64,000 nt of DNA. Source: Aphidius gifuensis (taxonomy: Eukaryota > Arthropoda > Insecta > Hymenoptera > Braconidae). Both the position numbers and the translations under genes were made by a program. Positions 1-10,884 of this stretch are shown in pieces. The DNA lies in NCBI RefSeq assembly GCF_014905175.1, contig NC_057788.1, forward strand, positions 22,228,154 through 22,292,153. The letters run 5' to 3'. Each line of letters starts with the position of its first letter. The first letter of the stretch is position 1. The notes beneath the pieces were generated by a model. It saw nothing but the letters and a program-made list of their open reading frames with translations, did not search any database and was not told where the DNA came from.

Positions 1-208
1 GTTTTACCCAAGAAGACTCTCTAGACCTCTAATCTTTCTGGTTTTACTCACATTAAAAATGCGTAAAAAATAATTAGATTATTAAAAGATTATTAACGAA
101 CAAGGGAAAGCTTTAATAAAGTATATCTTATCTTATCATTTATAAACGTGAAAAAATATACTTTATATTAATTTTATTTTTTAGTACTTTGTTATAAAGC
201 AACTTGAA

Positions 209-2337
209 ATGGCACCAATACAAGAAATCCGATGGACCGTGTTATTATTTATTCTATCGAGTGGTATATTTTTTAAGGCACTATTAAGTGTTCAATCATT
301 CAAACTAAATATTATACACACGAATGATATGCACTCTAGGTATGAAAAAAAATGTTTTATTACAAATTTAATAATATAAAATTATAATAGAATATAATAC
401 CTTTTTTTTAGATTTTTAGAAACTTGTACAAATAAAAATACATCGAATGAAAAATGCTACGGTGGATTTCCCCGTCTGGCAACTCTCATAAAGCAAGAAA
501 GGAAATCTGATAATACCACAATATTTTTAAATGCTGGTGATACATATCAAGGTACTTATTGGTTTACAAAATACAAATGGGAAATTGTCGCAAGAGGCTT
601 GAATATTTTAAAACCCGATGCAATGGTAAGTAATTATTAAAACAATATTATTACTACAACGATTGATAATTTAAAAAAATATATTTTCAGTGTCTTGGAA
701 ATCATGAATTTGACAAAGGTCTAGAGGGACTTATTCCTTTTCTTAAAAATGCATCATACCCTGTACTTGCAGCAAACTTGGATTTAACAGAAGAACCTGA
801 ATTAGCTGCAACAGGAATAAAAAATAGTACAATCTTGACAGTAAATGGTTATAAAATTGGCATTATCGGTTATCTAACAAACGAAACAAAAATAACTTCT
901 TTTTCTGGAAATGTCAAGTTTCTTGATGAAGTTACAGTGATTCAAGAAGAAGCTAATAAACTTAAAGCTGATGGTATAGATATCCTGATAGCATTGGGCC
1001 ACTCTGGCTACGATCTGGACAAAATAATTGCTGAACAAGTTGATGGTATTGATCTTGTAATTGGTGGCCACTCACATACTTTTTTATACAGTGGAAATCA
1101 GTCAAATTATGATACACCTGAAGGACCTTATCCAACTGAAATCAAACAAAAAAGTGGTAAAATTGTTTATGTTGTCCAGGCTTCAGCTTACACCAAGTAC
1201 ATGGGACATGTCGTCGTTAATTATGATGAGAAAGAAAAAAAAGTAATGAATATTACAGGAAGTCCAATTTTAGTTGATGATAGCATTGAAAATGACAAAG
1301 ATGCTGTGGATGAGTTTGAAGAATTTCGATTGGCATTAATAGATATAGAAGCGAAAGTTGTTGGTAATAGTCTAGTTCTACTTGATGGTGACTCTAAAAA
1401 TTGTAGAGTTAAAGAGTGCAACTTTGGAAATCTTATAACCGATGCTATGATTGATTATGTACGTATTTAATGATAGTAGATTTTTTTTTCATTGAAATAA
1501 GTTTAAAGTTGATTATTTATTTTATTGATAGGCACATAGACAATTTAATTTAACTGGCAAATGGAAACAACCTTCAGTTGCTTTTGTAGGAGGTGGCAAT
1601 ATTCGTGGTTCAATTGATCAGCATCCAAGTTACAATGTATATATTATCGTTAATTTAATATTTAAATAATTATTCAATTGATTTAATAATAATTATCGCA
1701 ATCGTTTTGTAGATAACAATGGGTGAACTTTTATCAGTTTTGCCATTTGATGACCCAGTTATACTTATTGATGTTCCTGGAAAAATACTTTTTGACGTAC
1801 TTGAATGGAGTGTAAACAAGGGTAATCAATCAAGTGGTGCATTTCTGCAGTTGTCAGGCATAAAGGTAACAATTTATCCAATATTATTATTAAACGAATT
1901 ATTATATCTCTGTGAAAATAAAAAAAAAATGTATATTTATTTTTCAGGTGACATATAATTTAGAAAACCCCTTTGGTTCGAGAGTCATGTCAGCACAGAT
2001 TCGTTGTTCTCAATGTAGAGTTCCTCATTTTGAAGACATTAATCAGGATAAAAATTATACAGTGATGACTACTGCGTATTTTGGTGCTGGTGGTGATGGC
2101 TACACGATGTTTTATAGCTTGGAATCGATGTCATTAAATATAATAAATGCTGAAATACTTGGTCAATTCTTACGGATACACAGCCCTGTGTATCCAGGTA
2201 TTGAATCGAGAATCGCTTTTGTTTCGACTCAGAAATCAACTTCATCCTCGGCTTCGTCAATTGATAATACTTACTCAAAACGATGTGTGTTCAATATTGC
2301 CATAATTACAGCATTTTTTATACGTTTAATTTTTTAA
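209..2337 (+). CDS. 5'-nucleotidase family ecto-enzyme, GPI-anchored type
   Basis: Six exons (209-339, 412-625, 691-1458, 1532-1636, 1713-1865, 1948-2337), all GT-AG and in phase, give 586 aa. The metallophosphatase signatures are present: HTNDMH at residues 37-42, GNHE near 118, GHSG near 218 and GGHSH at 240-244. The C-terminal nucleotide-binding domain carries GGGNIRGS near 390. A hydrophobic N-terminal segment (about residues 9-28) acts as signal peptide, and a Ser-rich stretch followed by a hydrophobic C-tail fits a GPI signal. The family hydrolyses extracellular AMP, or ATP/ADP in the apyrase branch, outside the cell. Insect members include salivary and venom proteins, but the GPI-like tail argues for a membrane-bound ectoenzyme. 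Which substrate branch it belongs to cannot be settled by eye. Confidence 0.93.
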
Positions 2338-2429
2338 AAATGGCATAACTATATGTAAAGAAAATTATAGAAGATTAGAATGATATTAGAATATAAAATT
2401 TACAACTTATTTTTTTTAATGAGGCCTCG

Positions 2430-3575
2430 TTTGTGAACTTACTTAATGATAAATTGAAATTATTTCCAAAACACCGAATACCTCATTAGTCATGCTATGT
2501 TCCTGATACAATAATTCAGGTGTGTCGAAGAACTTTAGAAGGTAAAGAACCTCTTTGCCTATTATATGTTCCTAATATAAACCTATATATATTGTTCAAT
2601 AAATTTTAAAGAAATTTTGAAATAACTGAAGAAACGTAAGTTATAAAATGTAAGAAATAATAAAACATAGAATTTTCTTTGGTTGTTCTATACACCTGAT
2701 CGAAAGCTATTATTTTACAGAAAATTTCAAAGTGAAAACATAGAATACCTTCTTGCATGTTCTATATTCCTGATCAAAAACGATATTTAAAAAAAAAAAA
2801 AAATTTAAGTGATACATAAAATAAATCAAATAAAATAAGCAATGACAAAAATAAAAAAAAAACAACTTAAGATCCCTCCTTAAAATTCGAAATTTTCTTT
2901 CCACAAATTTTTTATAATATAGATAAAAAAAATTTTTTTGAAAATACCTCCTTGCTCATTCTATATTCCTGATACTTGAAAATTTTTTTTTCTTATAAAT
3001 TTCGAAAAATTTGTGGAAAAAAATATATCGAGTATCAGGAACATAGAATGAGCAAAGAGGTATTTTTAAAAATATCGAAATACTTCTTCGGTCATTCTAT
3101 GTTCCTGATACTCGGAAATTTTTTTTTTCTATCAAATTTCAAAAAATTTGTGAGAAAATCTCAGATTTGTATCAGGAACATAGAATGAGCAAGGAGGTAT
3201 TTTCAAAAATATCAAAATACCTCTTCGGTCATTCTATGTTCCTGATACAAATCTTGAAAAAAATTTTCAAGTATCAGGAACATAGAATGAGCAAGGAGGT
3301 GTTTCAAAAATATCAAAATACCTCTTCGGTCATTCTATGTTCCTGATACAAATCTTGAAAAAAATTTTCAAGTATCAGGAACATAGAATGAGCAAGGAGG
3401 TATTTTCAAAAATATCAAAATACCTCTTCGGTCATTCTATGTTCCTGATACTTGAAAATTTTTTTTTCTTATAAATTTCTAAAAATTTGTGGAAAAAAAA
3501 TTTTCAAGTATCAGGAATATAGAATGAGCAAGGAGGTATTTTCAAAAATATGGAATACCTCTTTGCTCATTCTAA
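2430..3575. repeat. A-type hairpin repeat array (left)
   Basis: Multiple direct and inverted copies of a ~33 bp core reading TACCTC, TTGCTCATTCTATG, then TTCCTGATAC, or its reverse complement. Copies before 2770 are degenerate and isolated. From 2940 they are dense, and opposite-facing copies about 15 nt apart build near-perfect ~80 bp hairpins, for example at 3270-3345. AT-rich spacers separate the hairpins. No coding capacity is seen. Confidence 0.9.
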
Positions 3576-5335
3576 CTAAAAGATGGCGCTGAACTTGTTA
3601 ACTCAAAAAATACCTCTTTGCCTGTTCTATAACCCTAATAAAACAGCCCTTTTCTAATTATTGAATTTAAATGTGTTACCCCTATAGTTCCTATTAAAAA
3701 CACCAGGTGGCGCTAAACTTGTTAACTCAAAAAATACTTCTTTTCATGTTCTACAACCCTGATAAAACAGCCCTCTTCTATCTATTGAATTTAAATGTGT
3801 TACCCCTATAGTTCCTATTAAAAATACCAGGTGGCGCTAAACTTGTTAACTCAAAAAATACCTCTTTGCCTGTTCTATAACCCTGATAAAACAGCCCTTT
3901 TCTAACTATTGAATTTAAATGTGTTACCCTTATAGTTCCTATTAAAAACACCAGGTGGCGCTAAACTTGTTAACTCAAAAAATACCTCTTTTCATGTTCT
4001 ACAACCCTGATAAAACAGCCCTCTTCTATCGATTGAATTTAAATGTGTTACCCCTATAGTTCCTATTGAAAACACCAGGTGGCGCTGAACTTGTCAACTC
4101 AAAAAATACCTCTTTTCTCGTTCTACAACCCTGATAAAACAGCCCTATTCTATCTATTGAATTTAAATTGTTACCCCTATAGTTCCTATTAAAAATACCA
4201 GGTGGCGCTAAACTTGTTAACTCACAAAATACTTCTTTTCATGTTCTACAACCCTGATAAAACAGCCCTCTTCTATCGATTGAATTTGAATGTGTTACCC
4301 CTATAGTTCCTATTGAAAACACCAGGTGGTGCTGGACTTGTCAACTCAAAAAATACCTCTTTTCTCGTTCTACAACCCTGATAAAACAGTCCTATTCTAT
4401 CTATGATATTTCAATGTTTTTACCTTATAGTTCCAAAGAAAAATAATAGATGGCGCTGAACTTGTTAACTCAAAAAATACCTCTTTCCATGTTCTACAAC
4501 CCTGATAAAACAGCCTTCTTCTATCTATAATATTTCAATGTTTTTACCATATAGTTCTTAAGAAAAACAATAGATGGCGCTGAACTTGTTAATTAAAAAA
4601 ATACCTCTTTGCCTGTTCTTTAACCCTGATAAAACAGCCCCCTTCTATCTATGATATTTAATAGTGTTTATCCTATACTTTCTGAAAAAAACAATAGATG
4701 GCGCTGAACTTGTTGACTCAAAAAATACCTCTGTTCTTGTTCTATAACCCTGATAAAACAGCTTTTTGCTATCTATGATATATCAATGTGTTTACGCTAT
4801 AGTTCCTTAAAAAAATAATAGATGGCGCTGAACTAGTTGACTCAAAAAATACCTCTTTGCCTGTTCTATAACCCTGATAAAACAGCCCTCTTCTATCTAT
4901 TGAATTTGAGTGTGTTGCCCTTATAGTTTCTATTAAAAACACCAGATGGCGCTAAACTTGTTAACTCAAAAAATAGCTCTTTTCATGTTCTACAACCCTG
5001 ATAAAACAGCCTTCTTCTATCTATAATATTTCAATGTTTTTACCATATAGTTCTAAAGAAAAACAATAGATGGCGCTGAACTTGTTAATTAAAAAAATAC
5101 CTCTTTGCCTGTTCTATAACCCTGATAAAACAGCCCTTTGCTATCTATGATATTTCAATGTGTTTACGCTATAGTTCCTTAAAAAAATAATAGATGGCGC
5201 TGAACTTGTTGACTTAAAAAATACCTCTTTGCCTGTTCTATAACCCTAATAAAACAGCCCTCTCCTATCTATGATATTTAAATGTGTTTACCCTATAGTT
5301 CTTTAAAAAAATGATAGATGGCGCTACTAGTTAAA
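3576..5335 (+). repeat. B-type tandem satellite, forward array (~15 units of 121-125 bp)
   Basis: Head-to-tail units whose GGCGCT core recurs near 3588, 3711, 3832, 3957 and so on to 5321, giving a 120-125 bp period. Each unit contains ACCAGGTGGCGCTAAAC or TAGATGGCGCTGAAC, then AAAAATACCTCTTTGCC, TTCTATAACCCTGATAAAAC, and a tract ending in CTATAGTT. The TACCTC to CTGATA part resembles the A core, so A and B are related. The GGCGCT part matches the insect CTCF core (AG[AG]TGGCGC). Confidence 0.92.
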
Positions 5336-5735
5336 AAAATTTCAAAAAATATCAAATACCTCTTTGCTCATTCTATGTTCCTGATACTCGAAAATTTTTT
5401 TTTCTCTCAAATTTCAAAAAAAATTTCAAAATATTTGTGGAAAAATAATTTTCGAGTATCAGGAACATAGAATGAGCAAAGAGGTATTTCATATTTTTGA
5501 AAATACCTCCTTGCTCTTTCTATGTTCCGGATACTCAAAAAATTTTTTTTCTATTAAATTTCAAAAAATTTGTGAAAAAATTTTAGATTTGTATTAGGAA
5601 CATAGAATGAGCAAGGAGGTATTTTCAAAAATATGAAATACCTCTTTGCTCATTCTATGTTCCTGATACTCGAAAATTAATTTTCCACAAATATTTTGAA
5701 ATTTTATAGAAAAAAAAAATTTTAAATTATCAGTT
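5336..5735. repeat. A-type hairpin repeats between the two B arrays
   Basis: Three to four A hairpins with the arms CATTCTATGTTCCTGATAC and GTATCAGGAACATAGAATG, with AT-rich spacers. They sit at the switch point between the forward and reverse B arrays and form the centre of the large inverted structure. Confidence 0.88.
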
Positions 5736-6725
5736 TTAATAGGAACTATAGGAGTAACACATTTAAATTCAATAGATAGAAGAGGGCTGTTTTATCAGGG
5801 TTGTAGAACATGAAAAGAAGTATTTTTTGAGTTATCTAGTCCAGGGCCATCTATTATTTTTCTTAAGAACTTTAGGGTAAACACATTCAAATATAATAGA
5901 TAGAAGAGGGCTGTTTTATCAGGGTTATAGAACAGGCAAAGAGGTATTTTTTGAGTTAACAATTTCAGCGCCACCTGGTGTTTTTCATAGGAACTGTAGT
6001 GTAAACACATTGAAATATCATAGATAGAAGAAGGATGTTTTATCAGGGTTATAGAACATGAAAAGAGGTATTTTTTGAGACAACAAGTTTAGCGCCATCT
6101 ATTTTTTTTTTTAAGAACTATAAGGTAAACACATTGAAATATCATAGATAGAAGAGGGTTGTTTTATCAGGGTTGTAGAACAGGAAGAGAGGTATTCTTT
6201 GAGTTAACGAGTTCAGCGCCATCTATTATTTTTTTTAGGAACTATAGGGTAAACACATTGAAATATCATAGACAGAAGAGGGCTGTTTTATCAGGAGTAT
6301 AGAACATGAAAAGAGGTATTTTTTGAGTTACCAAGTTTAGCGCCACCCGGTGTTTTTAATAGGAACTATAGGAGTAACACATTTAAATTCAATAGATAGA
6401 AGAGGGCTGTTTTATCAGGGTTGTAGAACATGAAAAGAAGTATTTTTTGAGTTAACAAGTTTAGCGCCACCTGGTGTTTTTAATAAGAACTATAGGGGTA
6501 ACACATTTAAATATCATAGATAGAAGAGGGCTGTTTTATCAGGGTTATAGAACAGGCAAAGAGGTATTTTTTGAGTTAACAAGTTCAGCGCCACCTGGTG
6601 TTTTTCATAGGAACTGTAGTGTAAACACATTGAAATATCATAGATAGAAGAAGGCTGTTTTATCAGGGTTATAGAACAAGCAAAGAGGTATTTTTTGAGG
6701 CAACAAGTTTAGCGCCATCCATTGA
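5736..6725 (-). repeat. B-type tandem satellite, reverse array (~8 units)
   Basis: The same ~124 bp unit on the opposite strand. AGCGCCA cores lie near 5968, 6088, 6213, 6340, 6462, 6585 and 6710, and a degenerate first unit lies near 5840. With the forward array at 3576-5335 the motif orientation is convergent. The short apparent ORF across 5795-6010 is only satellite sequence. Confidence 0.92.
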
Positions 6726-6749
6726 TTTTGAATTTGTTTTTTGAAATTA

Positions 6750-7180
6750 AAAAAAAAAAAAAAATTTCGAAAATACCTTCTTGCTCATTCTATGTTCCTG
6801 ATACTCGAAAACTTTTATTTCCACAAATTTTTCAAAATTTTATAAAAAAAAAAATTCTTGAGTATCAGGAACATAGAATGAGCAAAGAGGTATTTGATAT
6901 TTTCAAAAATACCTCTTTGCCTATTCTATGTTCTTGATACTTAAAAAATTTTTTTTTCCACAAATTTTTCTTAAGTTTATAAGAAAAAAAAAATTTCCAA
7001 GTATCAGGAACATAGAATGAGCAAGGAGGTATTCTTAATTTTTTGAAAATTAAAAAAAAAAAATTTCTGATTTTATTAGGAGTATAGAATATGCAAAGAG
7101 GTATCCTAAATATTTTGAAAAAGTTTTCGAAATAATTTAGATTTGTATTAGGAACATAAAATGAGCGAGGAGGTATTCGA
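6750..7180. repeat. A-type hairpin repeats (right edge of satellite block)
   Basis: Further A cores in both orientations, ending in diverged copies near 7070-7170 (for example GGAGTATAGAATATGCAAAG). They directly abut the element end at 7185, an arrangement repeated at the right end of the window. Confidence 0.87.
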
Positions 7181-7184
7181 TCAT

Positions 7185-7522
7185 TAACAATTTTTTTTTT
7201 TTATATTATTAACTAACGGGGACTGGGTAAATAAAAAGAAACCAAATAATTATCATTTCTTATCTAGAAATTTTTAATTTAATATTTTTAAAACTAGTAC
7301 ATAGCAGTCGAATATTATTTTCTTATCATCTTTCATAAACAATTTTTCTTTTTTTATATTAATATTCTTTATAGATGTAGTCGACGATTTTAAATAAGAA
7401 AACTCAATACATTTAGAATCAAAAATAAAAATTCCATTCAAATAATAATTTGTCTCCTCGTAAACTGCTTTCCGAAATATAAATAGTCTATCATATTTTT
7501 TCTTGTATTTTAATCTATTCAA
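7185..7522 (-). mobile_element. Element end with 82-codon ORF fragment, copy 1
   Basis: The reverse complement aligns along almost its whole length with 63271-63602, with shared blocks such as AAAATCGTCGACTACATCTA and GATGATAAGAAAATAATATT. On the minus strand an open frame of 82 codons (7274-7522) runs toward the repeat array. Its product is Lys/Asn/Ile-rich and matches no family I recognise. The second copy keeps most of the frame but has stops, so this is probably the 3' part of an element-encoded ORF. The fragment is cut off 64 bp from the lipocalin stop codon. It could also be a duplicated gene fragment and not a transposon. Confidence 0.6.
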
Positions 7523-7585
7523 TTGTTATTATTGCATTAATTAATCCACATCGTTTGTTTAATAAAAAACAAAGGTATTTGTATG

Positions 7586-8412
7586 TTAGTAACAATAATT
7601 TCTTAAAATATTGTCACAACCCAGTTGATCGACTTGTTGCAATTCATTCGGTGAAATATTGTTACTACGCAAAACATCCATAGCCCTGTTATAATTATCT
7701 TTTGAAATCGTTTTTTCTCTCGAGAGTATCCACACAGTTAACATATATCTGTTGAGATTCAAAAAGAAAACATTTAGTTTGATATATTTAAAATTGAAAC
7801 TACAATAAAATAAATAACTAACCCAGAATTTCTATCTTTTTTTTGTTGAACCAAAGTCTTAATCGCATAATTAACATAATCAGTATCTAAAATTGAAGTA
7901 ATACCATTACTTTCTTGGAGATTTGCTGGGTAACGAAAATCCCATCTGGCTAAATGTTGTCCTAATGGAGTATCTGATGCAGGTAATCTACTAATCTCTC
8001 CAGTTCTAAATAATTTTTTAAAACAACAAAAAAATTGAGTTACATGATTGCCTTAATTATCCAATGTAAATATATTAATTATAACTTACGTTTTATCTTT
8101 TGAAAGAATAAAAGCAATTAGTGGTAGATTTGGAATTAATTTGTAGCCAATTATTGAACATTTTTGATTGATTTCATTTTGATTCGGAGTTCTTTCAATT
8201 TCATACCAAGTACCAAGAAACTAATGAGTATTATTTGAAAAAATTATTATCATTAAGGATACATTTTTAAAATTTTTGAAAACGATATTTACCCTTGTTG
8301 TATTGAAATTTGTTAATGCTCTCAATGAAGGATACTTTGACCGGTCAATTTGTGCCAAAGAATGAGACGCAATTGTTGATGTTAATAATAAAAATAACAG
8401 CATCATCTTCAA
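7586..8412 (-). CDS. Secreted lipocalin, apolipoprotein D-like
   Basis: Four exons on the minus strand (8412-8293, 8220-8090, 8005-7823, 7748-7586), in phase, encode 198 aa. Residues 1-20 form a signal peptide. The lipocalin signature FLGTWYEIER opens exon 2 (residues 41-50). The C-terminal half has the expected TVWILSREKT strand region and conserved cysteines, including the last residues NYCY. Lipocalins bind small hydrophobic ligands in the extracellular space; the ApoD/Lazarillo branch is the closest by layout and length (~190 aa). The ligand is unknown. The first exon ends at phase 0 with donor GTAAAT. The gene lies between the satellite-linked element and the LRR relic region, a locally unstable setting, yet it appears intact. 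Confidence 0.85.
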
Positions 8413-8482
8413 AAATTCAAATTCAAATTTTAAAAAGTAACGAGAAATTCGTTGATACTTTTATAATATTTATTTAGATAAT

Positions 8483-9250
8483 TAATAATTCTTTAAATGA
8501 TTTTTTTTCCTATATAAATTTAAAGATAAAAATTTCAGGATAAAATAATTTTTCTATATTTTTATCGAGACATTTAAAAGAATTATTCTTTATTGATTTT
8601 TTTTAAATAAAATTTATATTGTATTATTTTACCTTTCAATGTGCTTTACCAGACAGTCGTTGTTTTTATAAAAATGTAATTTTTGTATCTACTAAAAGTT
8701 GATGGCACTCGGCTATTTATATTACGATTTTACTAATGACTTTCCGATATTTAAAGTCAAATGGGAGAAGCTGTCCTATTTATAAAGTCATTTGGTAATC
8801 AATAATAATATTTATAATAATATATCAGGTGATATCCTCACACGAAAACAAAATTTTGTTTACGTTTACTTTTATATTTTAAACTGATAAACTAGCACCT
8901 CTTCAATTTTTTAATCTTGAATCTTTTTTAAATTGCTTGGAGAATAATTATATAAATATCACCTGATGTTTTTCTATATATTTTTAACAAAAATAAAATA
9001 CAAGATAATAGCTCTATAGACAAAAAAAAAAAAAAAAAAGATAAAATGTGTCTATACATATCTATCATTAAACGTTATCTTTAAACATCGTTTTTTTAAA
9101 ATAATAGTCTTATGTTCGTTTAATAATCACTCGTCATAATAAAATCAGACTTATATAAATATTTCAACTAAATTATTTTTTATTTTATCAAATACCCCAG
9201 TAAATAAAAAATAAAACTTTTTTGTTTTTATCAGAAGGTAATTTTATTTC
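8483..9250. repeat. Duplicated flank, left copy
   Basis: 8483-8602 and 8986-9250 align in the same orientation with 11063-11178 and 11180-11440. Shared blocks include AAAGATAAAAATTTCAGGAT, GATAAAATGTGTCTATA and TTATGTTCGTTTAATAATCA. The left copy carries an extra ~380 bp (8603-8985) absent from the right copy. The two copies bracket the MATH-BTB gene. Confidence 0.82.
8824..8967. repeat. 144 bp stretch with perfect 12 bp inverted ends
   Basis: ATCAGGTGATAT at 8824-8835 and its exact reverse complement ATATCACCTGAT at 8956-8967. It sits inside the ~380 bp present only in the left duplicate, as expected for a small non-autonomous insertion. No clear target-site duplication was found by eye. 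Confidence 0.4.
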
Positions 9251-9259
9251 AGTGATAAT

Positions 9260-9368
9260 AAATTAAAAATAATTTATCACTCAAATTTAAATTGTACTAA
9301 TTCATATTAATAAATGCACCAGGTTCAATAAAAATTATATTATTATATTGCAGATATAACTTTGTTAT
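9260..9368 (-). pseudogene. Relic of a secreted LRR gene
   Basis: About 110 bp that align with 11893-12003, inside the LRR gene at 11640-13283; both carry AAATGCACCAGGTTCAAT and TATTGCAGATATAACTTTG. The left copy joins the duplicated flank directly to this internal LRR piece. The gene's 3' end and the rest of the coding region are missing, so it is a truncated duplicate. Confidence 0.8.
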
Positions 9369-9473
9369 TTAAAGAATTATTTAAAAAAATATATAAGTAA
9401 TTTGCCAAAAACGCTACGAAAAGCAACAAAGTTCTATTTTGTCCGGTAGATATTGCTCTGCTGCAAGTCTTGG

Positions 9474-9517
9474 ACCATGGTAGAAGTACTATGTATACTA
9501 AGTATTTCTACCATGGT
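9474..9517. promoter_or_regulatory. Hairpin-forming inverted repeat upstream of MATH-BTB gene
   Basis: ACCATGGTAGAAGTAC (9474-9489) pairs with GTATTTCTACCATGGT (9502-9517), 15 of 16 bases, around a 12 nt loop. It lies in a GC-richer patch about 330 bp upstream of the ATG at 9844. Its role is unknown. Confidence 0.5.
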
Positions 9518-9713
9518 AGTTACGTACGTGTGATAATATATATGAAACCGTATCTTTACATGTATAGATTCTCTATTCTTCATGATCAAGAATTAGACGG
9601 TTAGACTTAGACTGGGTTAGACCAAAGCCTATTTTCACTAATCTTCAAGTTTTCACCATATGAGGGAAAGCTTGACTTATCAAACACATCAACCATTTCT
9701 TAATCATTACACT

Positions 9714-9833
9714 GGTATGTATATATTTTGCACTAAAGTTTTAATACGCATAGTCTTGAAAAAGTTAGGTTACTATTATGTAAGATATCACGTTGCAATA
9801 AAATTAATTTTGGTAAATTGCATTTTATTTTAG
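9714..9833 (+). other. Probable 5'-UTR intron of the MATH-BTB gene
   Basis: Donor ACTG|GTATGT at 9714 and acceptor TTTATTTTAG ending at 9833, ten bases before the ATG. The second MATH-BTB gene (42031-43035) has the same layout: an intron in the 5' UTR and an intron-free coding region. Confidence 0.55.
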
Positions 9834-9843
9834 AAACAACAAA

Positions 9844-10884
9844 ATGACTACTAATTCAGTTGATCAAACATATTCTTTATGTGTGACTAAAAAGATTAAT
9901 ACACGCTCATTAAGACATGATTGGGAAATTCGAGATTTTTATTTCATTCCGGTTGGGGTAAAATTATTGTCTTCAGTTTTTTCATCTGGTTCAACTGAAA
10001 TTCAAGATATATGGACCCTTCAGATGGATCTACATCCACAACCGGATACCGATGACGTAAAAATATTGTTAAAACTTGAGTCATTTAATAGGAATTCTAA
10101 TTTCCTTGCCATGTATGACGTGTCGATTCTAAATTATGAAACTAAGCAAAAAGAGTACACCTTTTTTAAAAGTCCAGTGCCTGTTAAATTTTCAAGGGAT
10201 TATACAGAAGTTAGTTGTTCACTTCAACGTTCAACTTTAATAAATTATTTATCAAATGACAATTTGTTAATTTCATGTAAGTTGAAGATATCAACAAATG
10301 AACCAGTTGCAAATCAATTTGTTATGGCTACTATTAATACTACTAAACAAGTTTTGAAAAATGATTATGCTAAACTTTTAAAAAGTGGTGAATTCAGTGA
10401 TGTCAATATCATAGTAAAAACAAAATCATTCAAAGCAAGCAAATTCATGCTCGCTGTACGTAGTCCAGTATTTCGTGCCATGTTTACTCACAAGGAGACT
10501 AAAGAAAATACAGAAAATGAAATTATAATTGAAGATATTGATGAAGATGTTTTTGAAAAACTGTTGTATTACATTTACACAGGTGAGGTAAAGAATATTC
10601 AGGAAATGACAATGGATTTATTTATTGCAGCTGATAAATATCAGTTGGATTATCTCAAGAACCAGTGTGAGAAAGCTCTTGTCAGTTCTATTGATATTGA
10701 AAAAGCAGCAGAACTTTATGTATTTGCTGATAAAAATAATGCTAAAGACTTGAAACATGAAACATTAATGTTCATTAAATCTCATCTGCAGGAAGTGCTT
10801 GCTAGCGAAACATTTAGAAAATTGGAAAAAGATAAAGGCAGTGTTCTTAGCAAGATTCTTCGTGCCTTTGATGGTAGTGAATAA
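9844..10884 (+). CDS. MATH-BTB protein, speckle-type POZ-like (first)
   Basis: Single coding exon of 346 aa. Residues ~20-150 form a MATH/TRAF domain (RHDWEIRDF near the start). A BTB/POZ domain follows at ~175-280, with SGEFSDVNIIV, ASKFMLAVRSPVFRAMF and the YYIYTGEV and FIAADKYQLDYLK motifs. A short BACK-like tail closes the protein. The family serves as substrate adaptor for Cullin-3 ubiquitin ligases: MATH binds the substrate and BTB binds Cul3. The gene lies inside a duplicated flank and is only distantly similar to the MATH-BTB protein at 42031. Intron-poor MATH-BTB genes are often expanded in insects, so strict SPOP orthology is doubtful. The ATG follows a likely splice acceptor. Confidence 0.9.
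   Translation: MTTNSVDQTYSLCVTKKINTRSLRHDWEIRDFYFIPVGVKLLSSVFSSGSTEIQDIWTLQMDLHPQPDTDDVKILLKLESFNRNSNFLAMYDVSILNYETKQKEYTFFKSPVPVKFSRDYTEVSCSLQRSTLINYLSNDNLLISCKLKISTNEPVANQFVMATINTTKQVLKNDYAKLLKSGEFSDVNIIVKTKSFKASKFMLAVRSPVFRAMFTHKETKENTENEIIIEDIDEDVFEKLLYYIYTGEVKNIQEMTMDLFIAADKYQLDYLKNQCEKALVSSIDIEKAAELYVFADKNNAKDLKHETLMFIKSHLQEVLASETFRKLEKDKGSVLSKILRAFDGSE

Noticed and set aside
5795..6010. Small ORFs across the satellite block (also 2976-3188 and 6722-6937)
   Set aside because: They translate tandem or hairpin repeats, appear in several units and have no conserved protein features.
2430..7180. CRISPR-like array
   Set aside because: The repeats are palindromic satellite in a eukaryotic genome, with related and not unique spacers and no cas genes.
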